DNA from: Mermis nigrescens
Taxonomy: Eukaryota; Nematoda; Enoplea; Mermithida; Mermithidae
DNA length: 64,000 nt
Direction: 5' to 3'
Assembly (NCBI GenBank): GCA_036768485.1
Contig: JAVLUZ010000142.1
Location: forward strand, 8,867,863 to 8,931,862
Position numbers and translations under genes: made by a program. Positions 56,295 to 64,000 of this stretch are shown here, one piece after another; the stretch's first letter is position 1, and every line of letters starts with the position of its first letter. Below the pieces are notes generated by a model. It worked only from the letters and a program-made list of their open reading frames with translations, did no database searches and was not told the origin of the DNA.

Positions 56295-58015
56295 ACGCGG
56301 CGTAGCCAGGATTTTGGTTCGGGGGGCATGAACAAAAATTTTTTAAGACTACTTTCGCATTGAATGCCAGTAACGTTATGTATAGTAAAACTGAGTTTTT
56401 CGACCTTTACTAGTGTAGCCCAGTGTTTTTTTTTGTACAAGGTCCGTTTGTACATGTACGAAGATGGTCCTTAAAGGTCTTTGTTCATTTTGTAGACACA
56501 AATTTTTGAGCACTAGAACACACAATTACTCATTTCGGCGCGAAGCGCCGAAAATTTTTACGAATTTTAGAACTTTTTTGCAATTTTTGTCTTCCCAAAA
56601 ATCTTTGTATCTGTACAAAGACAGTCCCAAAAAGTCTTTGTACATCAGGAAAAATCTTTGTTGAATACGAAAAAAACACTGATGCTAATTTATGGCTTTC
56701 TGACGATCAAAAATACAACAAGTGTAAAGCGGCTCGAAGTGTCGAAAATTTTTGGAATTTCTACCGTTTTCATGTAGAATTTACGGCCTCTCTATTGACA
56801 AACATTTAGGAAATTATAAGTGGCACAAAGTGCCGAGAAATTTAGTCATTTTTTACCGCTCTTAAAATTTTGTAGCTCTGTGGATACTAATAGTCTGACA
56901 GAGCAGAAAATTTCAAATTTGTACAAAACAATTTTGACAGTTCAAGCTTCTAACAAGAAAACTGCGAATTACTAACTTTGTCTGGAGATATTTTGAGTGA
57001 TTCAAGCTTTTAGACGCAATGCTGGAGCTTTACAAAAATACAAAAAGAAAGAAAAGTAACTGGCGGCGCTATGCGCCGCAAAATTTTGACGTTTTTGCAC
57101 TTTAAACTCAATTTATACCGCTTAAATAATACAAAAAAGACAAATTAATGCCGGCGGGAAACGACGGAAAGTTTTAGAAATTCCTAACTATTTTACCTGG
57201 CTTGTTTTCCCTAAAATCTCGTTGCACATGTACAACGAGATTTTACGGTTGCGGGGGTCTGGAATGGCGCGCTCAAGCGTTCCCAGCGAAGTCCGGGGCA
57301 GAGTCCCGGAAAATTTTGTAAAAAAAGCATTTTAATCTTAAATAGTTACGTTAAAATTTTCGCAAAATCGGCCAAATCTCGGTTCTGAATCAAGCAAGCC
57401 CAAAAACACTTGAAATTGATGAACTTTATTGCACAAAACTTCTGAGCTGAAATGCGTTTCTTGACCTCTGCTAATTACATAGCGCAGCAACGGGCCGCTG
57501 CCAATAAGATATAGAAAAATGTATCAATGAAAATTTTGTTCCTACCGTTTTCAGGCCCATTCGTGGCCTTGTTCAGAAAACAGAAAATGCGCAAAAACAT
57601 AAGAAAATTTGGCCATTCCTTTCATTTAAAATAGGATGATGTGACCTTGTAAAGAAAGACAAACAAATTAAAGAATAGACGAACTGGTACACAAAAGACA
57701 AACAAAGCAGAGAATAGACAAACTGTTACTTAATCATTTTCGCACCTTTACTATTATTATGCTCAACAAGCATGCGCAAATTCAATCAACGAACAAATAA
57801 TGCTCTAAATTACTGAAGTGATGTGAAGTGCTGGATTATTTTAGCTGATTCAAGCTTTTTAATTCATTAGATCTATATATATAACAATAAAGAATAATGA
57901 CTCGGCGCGAAGCGCCGAAAAATTTTGACGTTTTTGCCTTTTTAAACTCAGTTTTCTGGACACACATTATTGCAACAGAGAAATCAACAATATTTCTGAA
58001 AAAATTTCGGGGGGC
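56295..58015. mobile_element. hAT copy, inverted relative of 1333-3478
   Basis: It begins CGCGGCGTAGCCAGGATTTT, the inverse of the right end at 3478, and is collinear (reversed) with that copy through its interior; the far end is lost near 58015. Contains GC palindromes at 57063 and 57902 and the TGTACATGTACA-type palindrome at 57207-57238. A CAGTG-family MITE is inserted (56421-56681). It lacks the GGGCAGCACC MITE seen in the other copy. Confidence 0.75.
56421..56681. mobile_element. hAT MITE, CAGTG family, 261 bp
   Basis: Ends CAGTGTTTTTTTTTGTACAA and ATACGAAAAAAACACTG. Contains a GC palindrome at 56537 followed by AAAATTTTT and a TTTGTACATGTACGAA variant. The flanks do not match, but alignment to 1333-3478 shows it is an insertion. 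Confidence 0.8.
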
Positions 58016-58604
58016 ATGTAGCTTTTGTCATGGTGAGCTTTCTCTTATTATCTTTTGACCGCATATTGATGATGTAAAGCAGGGAAATTCTGAGTGCAGG
58101 CTAGTCTAGAAAAATTTTTTAAAACAACCTTTTGTTGGACCTAAAAGAATGCTTAGTTAACTATGCTCTAAAAACACAAATTTTACATTTCTTACTGAAA
58201 TTTATCATTAAAATATAAAATCAATCATTTTTCGAAAAGAATCAATGAAATTCGTTGATAAATGGTCCAAAATGACTATTTAGAGCGAAGAAATGAAAAA
58301 AATAATGCGCTTGAGCGAACAGATCTGTAAAAAGCGTAGAACATCATATTTTCTAAAGCTTTTTAAAATCAAAAGTTCTGCAGAAATCAGCCACATTTTC
58401 CTAGGGTTGAGCTCGCAACTATTCTCCGGGAATCAAGCGCCCTGGAGTACTTCCGCAAGAAACATGTTCGGTTGTAACCATGCATGTCGGTATTCTGTCG
58501 ACTCCAATTTCTAACTAAGTCTGCATTAGAGTTCAAGTAATCATTATTTTGTTTACAACAAAATTATATAATTAATTGGATAACATTCTTTTATGTCACA
58601 GAGC

Positions 58605-58688
58605 CAAATTTTTGCTTCAGTTTCGCAATATTTTACGACTTGCGTGCAGGATGGATCAAAATCTCAGTGTAATTACTGCGAAAAATGT
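58605..58688 (+). pseudogene. BED-type zinc-finger fragment (hAT transposase exon)
   Basis: Plus-strand frame SVSQYFTTCVQDGSKSQCNYC fits the first half of a BED finger (aromatic-x-x-F ... C-x2-C), typical of hAT transposase N-termini. It is followed by GTAAGT, a good splice donor. No downstream transposase exon is recognised, so it is treated as a remnant. Confidence 0.5.
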
Positions 58689-58825
58689 AAGTATTATAAC
58701 TGACGAATCGAGTATTGATATGTGCATCTGACATAATTCAGCATTAGAGTAAAGCGCTAAATTGGGATTATTTTTTTGTAAATAAAGACGACTAAATTAG
58801 CTAAAATCTCCTTCTGTATTATTAT

Positions 58826-58911
58826 TTGGCACCGGCCCGATGCCGGTGCCTTGACACCGGCCCGATGCAGATGTCTTGGCACCGGCGCCGGTGCCAGTCC
58901 CATCGCTAGTA
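58826..58911. repeat. GGCACCGG-rich repeat end
   Basis: Repeated GGCACCGGC.CGATGCCGGTGCC units end in AGTCCCATCGCTA at 58911. The layout (TA-G-GAT-G... terminus next to a GC-rich 6-mer array) resembles the hAT at 29680-30901, so this is probably the right end of a related element; its left end was not located. Confidence 0.5.
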
Positions 58912-59192
58912 TGTGCTATCCACGCTTATGTGGGTATTATGTGAACGTTGCATTGTAAGTATAATAATAGTAATTGTTGCATCGTAATAATATTGTTTTG
59001 TTTTAATTTTCAACTTTTAATTTCATAGTTTTCCATCATTGTGCTATTAATTTGAGTTGGATTATTTTAAAAGTGCAAATTTCATACTTCGCGCGATTAC
59101 AAGTAGTATCTATACTAATTTTAATTCAGAATGATTATTATAATTGCGATACTTATTTGCTTAGGATTGGCTGATGCGAACTATATGTTGAA

Positions 59193-59473
59193 ATGCGACT
59201 TAAATTGCGCCGACTGCCAAAGTGCTTTTATTTGTCAATATTAATTTTTATGGCTTCCTCCTTCGCTGTGTACAGATTGTTGCAAGGACTGGATTTTGCA
59301 GACCACAAATTATGTATTGTAATTCCATACAGATTTCGCTTTAGCGAGCTTGTCAAAATGGTGCCAGCACTGAATCGTTTTTTAGTGAAACAAGGTCTGC
59401 ATAATGCTGAGTTTTTGGTCATTAATCAGGTGGACGCTTATCGTTTCAATAGAGCTTCACTTATCAATGCTGG
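59193..59473 (+). CDS. B4GALT7: B4GALT7 exon 1 (anchor and first catalytic block)
   Basis: Residues 1-93 plus two bases of Gly94. The ATG at 59193 is the only one giving a short basic tail before the membrane anchor. Donor GTAAGC. The region upstream (58912-59192) shows no coding exon and is the likely promoter/5' UTR. Confidence 0.93.
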
Positions 59474-62400
59474 GTAAGCTGTGTTATGTTTTTTCTGAGT
59501 GCGGCAGAATATCGTACGCATTTATTTTCTAGCATTGACCATAAACTGAAAATATTGTCAGTGGAAGCTCTATTCGACAGAGAATTTATTTCGGAACAAG
59601 GTAGTATGTAATCATTTTGTGTAAGTTCACTGCTGCTTTCGCACAATTATTTCTCTAAATTCTCTTGGATCTAATTCTTAGAAAGAGAGTGTGAAGAGAT
59701 GTTGTCCTTTTGAGGCTGTCATCTGAGCTAAATATTTGATTTGTACATGCATAAGCCATATAACTAAAATGCGGTGCAAAAAATATAAAATGATGAATTT
59801 TCGACCTTTTGACTTATGTAAGTAGAGGTAGGCAGGTAGGCCGTAGGCAAAACAAAAGCGAGCAGAAATTAAATATTGAAAACGACAGGTTAGAGAAATG
59901 AATTCCTTTGGAGTCGGTGTATCTTTACTTCGAAGACGTTATATCACCTTAAGACAAAAAAGTTTTGGTCCGGCTCATAAGTCGCTATTTTGATCGTCTT
60001 GGGTTTCAAACTTAGTTTTAATAAAGATTGACGATTGTTGCTGTCAATAGTAGGGTATTCGTATAAATGTTTCTGAATAGAATATGAGTAACTTTGATCT
60101 GCAGTTCGCAGATAGAACAAAGGTTATCAAAATTTGCATCTTTGTTCTTAGTGCATAATTTATATCTTCATAAGCTCATTTTTCATTCAGGTTATATATG
60201 GAACATCTCTACATGCGGGAATAATTTCTACACAGATCCGTGTTGTGTTTAATCATCTCAGTTATGATAAGTGCAAGAAAATAAACGCGTAAGTGCCTTT
60301 GCCGCACCTTGCATTTATATATTTACATATATTTTCAAACACATAAATGAATTTGAGGACGAATAGGCTTAAAATTTAAGTGCTAAGCTAAACAATCGTA
60401 TAATGCGATATTTTTTATGTCGCACTGCTATTTTTGTTGACTTAAAAACTTTGTCTTGCATGTTTGGAAAGACAGATTGGCTGGTTATCTTCTATTATTT
60501 TACTTCAATTGACCCGAAACGGCTTAATAAAAGAATTTTCTGTCTAATGATTGATGAGGAAATAAATCCCAATTTTTGTAAATGAAAACAGCTGTCTTTA
60601 AATAGGGATCGCTCTTTCCCCTGTTACGAATTTTTGAACCCTTTTGCGTTTCTTTTTTACGAAGAATTGAAATTAAGTAATCTCCTTTGAATTATCATTA
60701 CTCGTAAAATACTTTTTGACTTTTGAGACATGCTGTAGTGTTGAATATTATTAAATACTTCACTTTGCAATAATTAGATGACGAAAGGGAAATTATTCGA
60801 AAAATGTGTTCTCACGAATTTGAAATACTGTTCTACGAGAAGATGTATGTATGTTTGTAATTTTAAGTACAATTATTATAATTATGACAATTTATGATCA
60901 GAAAATCCAGATAAAGTGCCTAAAATTTTTCATAAATTTAATTTTGATTTTAAAAATTTCAAGTTTTTCTCGATTTTATCGAACGTTTTTAGTCGGAATA
61001 TGAATTTGTTTAAGTAAAAGCATACGTACTCATTAAAGAGGCACCTATTACTCGCAATGAACGGTCCAAAAATCAGACAATATGGGACAATTTCGGCTCA
61101 GAACGAAACATTTTCAGTCATACACGATTGGTCGTAAATTTATTTTCTTAATTAAAATATTTTTATTTTAATCAGGTTCATGGAGTCAACGAAAATTGGC
61201 TGTGATTATTTCGCCATGCACGACGTTGATTTAGTGCCTTTGAATTTAAATTTAAGCTATGCATTCCCGGAAAAGACCGGCGTGTATCACGTTTCTGCTC
61301 CCGCTTACCATCCAATTTATCATTACGAAACTTTCATAGGTAGGTACTTATTTTTTAGCCTTTGACCTAGCAGTTGCATTCTATGCTGAATCGAATGACT
61401 TTTTCGGTTTATATAATATTCCTCACAATCGTAATTTTCTAGACAAATTTTGATAGTTTCTATTGTATATGGCCTTGTCATCGCGATTGTTGTTTATGCC
61501 TTCCAAAAATTTGAGCTTTAAATTGTCTACATTATTTTAAATAAGCAACCGTAAACTAAGCTTATGCGTGTGAAGTCCTGGGCCCCTGATATTGTCAACT
61601 CAAATAATGTTATGAACAGTGAGATGGGGGAAAATTTTAGAGAAGATGCCAAAAGATCTTTCGTGCATACGTGCACACGGTTTTTTAGGGGGGGTAAATG
61701 AGTAACTTAATTCTCTGTATTTTGTTCTTTATTAATAGTATTTGTGGCTAAATTTGCATGAAAACAAATAACAATAAGACCGAATCAATGACCTGTAACA
61801 TCAAATATATTCGAAATTATGGAAAAAGTGTCCTGGTAAATGGATAAATGAATTTAACCGTCTACTGCTCGAAGAATCAGCATATGTGCTTGAAATTACA
61901 CTTTTAGGTGTCGTGTTCGAGCGATAGTTCTTGGTCTAAAATAGCCCGAGGGGTATGCTTTTCAAAATCCCTGGTAGAGGTACTCCATACCCACATATGT
62001 ATATGTCGAAGAGAGTGTGGAAACGTAAAATGCTATGCTCTATTTGGTTTGGCAGTACGTGGGTCACTGTGCAAACACGAAGGTTGCACGTGGAATTAAT
62101 TTTTACTGTGAATAAGCTTATGATAAGGTAAAGGAATCCAGCTCAACTTCAGATGAATTTTAATTAAATTTTTGGCTTTGCACGTCGTCGCCATACATGG
62201 GCAGCACCAAAATTCTGGGGTTCAGGATGGGGTAAGTCGCCAAAAATGTTACTAAAAATAGGATTATGGGGTCTACAGTAATCTGCGGGGAGCATTTTAA
62301 CTCCTGGGGGTACACACCCCTCCCACCACACCCATGTGTTATCACCATTCTCTGTCTACAACATTTTTATGGGGGTCATAGTATACTTCCTGAAATTTCA

Positions 62401-64000
62401 ACAAAACCTGAGTGAGCTAAACTAAGCGTTTTCGCCCCTATTGATTCTGAGTTTTTGATTTGGAAATTCCAATACCATCAGGTTAGTATCGAGTCACGGA
62501 GGACCTTAGCTTCACCCATTATATATACCAATACATAATGGTAAATGGTTATGGCAGGGCCGTATTTAAGGAGAGCTTTGAGACGTACGAAAATGCACTT
62601 TTGAATGATGTTTGAATTTAAAAACTTTCGTATACCTAATGCATTTTGCATTTCTTTGTTTAAGAAAGAAAGAAAGAAAATAAGCTTATTGCTGCTAGTA
62701 CATCTGATGAAAATACAAAACCAACGATAATACATATACGGGTGTTGTACGTGTATTAGTAATAGGACACGAGCACACGTGGGCGTGGGGGTATGCACCC
62801 CCCCAGAAATCAAAATACCCCCATAATTCAATTTTTTGAAATTGTTTTTGTTTTTTTCGCAATTTTTGATGCCGATGGATATTACTCGATGAGAAAAAAT
62901 TTAAAATTGGTGTTTTTTCCCCCATACCACGATTTTTAAGACTATTTTTCGACCTATGAAAAATTTTGCGCCCTCCCCCTCCCAGAATTTCGGTGCTGCC
63001 AACCTAAGCACACGAGTCAATAGAATACGAATTATGCGCGCCCCACAAGGTGTCTAGATGAATCAAAGTTTGCTAATCGAGATTTAAATATGTGTAAGTT
63101 AGGGGAAGAAACAATGAAATGCTGGATGATCGTTCCAAACTGTAATATATTTGTGGAAGAAATCAAACTTTTGCAAGTTATAATGAGCAATAGGTATGAC
63201 TAACTGAAACCTATTAATGCTACGGATAACATTTAGTTTAAATACAAAAAATTATCAGCTTCTAAGCACGACTTATTACTAATAATTTGGTACATCACAC
63301 AAATTGAGTTGTATTAAACGGTTATCGTAAGAAAAGCTTCAATTGTAGCCGAAAATATATTTAGTAAATCTACGTTGGATAGCTTCCAACCGATTTATAT
63401 CCCTAAGATAGGAGGGGTTGAAAATCTTAACATTTTCGGCGCTTAGCGCCATGTCTGAAGTGTTTTTTATCATTTCGCCTCAAGAGCGCCCAAAAAATGA
63501 CACCTCTCTTAATTTATCTAGTGGAAAATGTTTTTCGAAAATACGTCGGAAAATGCGATTCTCCTGACTCCCAGCGAAGTTTCCGCGGTATAAACCAATT
63601 TGTGTTGTGTCCGCTCTCTCGAGCGGATTATGAACATTGGGGGTATTCTTTTAGAAGGTTTGATGGCGGATACCCCGCTCTACATGTATTAACGTATCAA
63701 TTCGCATTTAGGAAAAAATCGTGAGAAGCGTAAACTATCGTAGGTCGCTGCATCTATATGCAAAAAGTCATTGTATGATCGTTTTTAATAAATCAGTTAC
63801 GCTCAACTCGATACATATGTATGTTTTTGTATCTTAGTTTTTTGACCGACCTTTTCAGAATTTAATTATTATTGCAATGAATGATCTTTCATTTTCAGGT
63901 GGAATCCTAATTATAACCGCTGCCTTGTTCAGGCGTGTTAATGGAATGTCAAATAAATATTGGGGCTGGGGTCGGGAAGATGATGAATTTTACGTCCGTC
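59193..64000 (+). CDS. B4GALT7: Beta-1,4-galactosyltransferase 7 (xylosylprotein galactosyltransferase I), partial
   Basis: Golgi type II membrane enzyme that adds galactose to xylose in the glycosaminoglycan linker of proteoglycans (SQV-3 in C. elegans). Exons: 59193-59473, 61176-61339, and 63899 to beyond the window. N-terminus: short basic tail (MRLKLRRLPK), signal anchor at about residues 11-30, then catalytic HKLCIVIPYR (38-47), INQVDAYRFNRASLINAG (to 94), YFAMHDVDLVPLN with the metal-binding DVD (110-112), YHPIYHYETFIGG and NKYWGWGREDDEFYVR with the catalytic EDDEF (175-179). All splice sites are GT-AG with consistent phase. Roughly the last third is outside the window. NRASLIN and the HDVDL spacing favour GalT7 over other beta-4 galactosyltransferases. 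Confidence 0.95.
61176..61339 (+). CDS. B4GALT7: B4GALT7 exon 2 (DVD motif)
   Basis: Gly94 to the first base of Gly149. Acceptor ATCAG, donor GTAGGT. Encodes FMESTKIGCDYFAMHDVDLV through YHYETFI. Confidence 0.95.
61665..62005. mobile_element. MITE with TGCACAC ends in B4GALT7 intron 2
   Basis: Related to 17430-17907: CGTGCACACGG start, the AAATTTGCATGAAAACAAAT.A block, GTGTC.TGG.AAATGGATAAAT, CCCGAGGGGTATGCTTTTCA and CATACCCACATATGTATA near the end. Confidence 0.55.
62192..62345 (+). mobile_element. Short MITE, GGGCAGCACC family
   Basis: Starts CATGGGCAGCACCAAAATTC and ends CACCCCTCCCACCACACCCATG: the shortest complete-looking member (about 150 bp), with CATGGG/CCCATG at its two edges. Confidence 0.6.
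62745..63003 (-). mobile_element. Short MITE, GGGCAGCACC family, reversed
   Basis: On the minus strand it starts TTGGCAGCACCGAAATTCTG and ends CCCCCACGCCCACGTGTGCTC. It matches 2311-2535 through AAAAATGGTC-like and GAGTAATATCCATCGGCATC segments. Confidence 0.6.
63030..63422 (-). pseudogene. CR1-like LINE reverse transcriptase C-terminal fragment
   Basis: Minus-strand sequence parallels 47820-48350: the same CTAGATTTAAATATG.TTAGGTTAGG-like stretch (inverse view), the WN-LP motif region and the ...RLEAIQR.. segment near 63380. Frame is disrupted by several indels. Located in B4GALT7 intron 2, antisense. One GC palindrome follows at 63437. Confidence 0.7.
63899..64000 (+). CDS. B4GALT7: B4GALT7 exon 3 (WGWGREDDEF), cut by window edge
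   Basis: Acceptor TTTTCAG. Starts GGILIITAALFRRVNGMSNK and reaches EDDEFYVR at the last base of the window. The remainder is not visible. Confidence 0.95.

Noticed and set aside
59533..59600. Possible extra B4GALT7 exon (CTAG acceptor, GTAGTA donor, open frame starting ATT GAC CAT AAA)
   Set aside because: It is 68 bp, so including it shifts the frame into exon 2, and exons 1 and 2 already join perfectly at the conserved INAG-F position. At most a poison exon.

Overview
The window looks like animal nuclear DNA: AT-rich, spliced genes on both strands, and most of the length in transposable elements (TEs). My best guess is a nematode. The S-adenosylmethionine synthetase carries the SVSEGHPD variant that I recall from nematode enzymes, one intron is only 53 bp, and TTAGGC-like hexamers (the nematode telomere unit) appear inside repeats. 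This lineage call is inference.

Four genes can be read exon by exon. (1) S-adenosylmethionine synthetase (MAT), minus strand, 31942 to 5608: 8 exons, 411 codons, spread over 26 kb of TE-filled introns. (2) A histone H2A.X-type gene, minus strand, 38223 to 34989: two exons, 149 aa, C-terminus SQDY. (3) An ISXO2/Merlin-type DDE transposase, minus strand, 44903 to 43083: two exons, all catalytic acidic residues present, so a TE gene or one descended from a TE. (4) Beta-1,4-galactosyltransferase 7, plus strand, from 59193 and running off the right edge: three exons visible, proteoglycan linker synthesis. MAT makes the universal methyl donor, H2A.X marks DNA breaks and B4GALT7 acts in the Golgi. 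I see no operon or shared pathway.

Layout: 1-5607 TEs (large hAT element, mariner-type MITE); 5608-31942 MAT; 31943-34988 intergenic repeats; 34989-38223 H2A.X; 38224-43082 hAT MITE and a MULE-like element holding a foldback hairpin; 43083-44903 ISXO2 transposase; 45335-45735 tandem repeats; 45898-52267 CR1-like LINEs, most of them inside another MULE-like copy; 52278-54368 large foldback structure; 54395-58911 MITEs and hAT relics; 59193-64000 B4GALT7.

The TEs are unusually readable because many still show target-site duplications (TSDs): hAT and hAT MITEs (8 bp), MULE-like elements with a 20-bp minisatellite (9 bp), a Harbinger MITE (TAA), a mariner MITE (TA), and a gag-only LTR retrotransposon (4 bp, CAAT) inside a MAT intron. 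Two paralogous empty sites confirm insertions. Points most worth a second look: a GC palindrome (GGCGCGAAGCGCC then an A/T run) recurring in otherwise unrelated elements; a LINE whose ORF1 and ORF2 are in one frame separated by a single UAG with no AUG to start ORF2; an apparent AT-AG first intron in MAT; and a four-level nested insertion in MAT intron 1.
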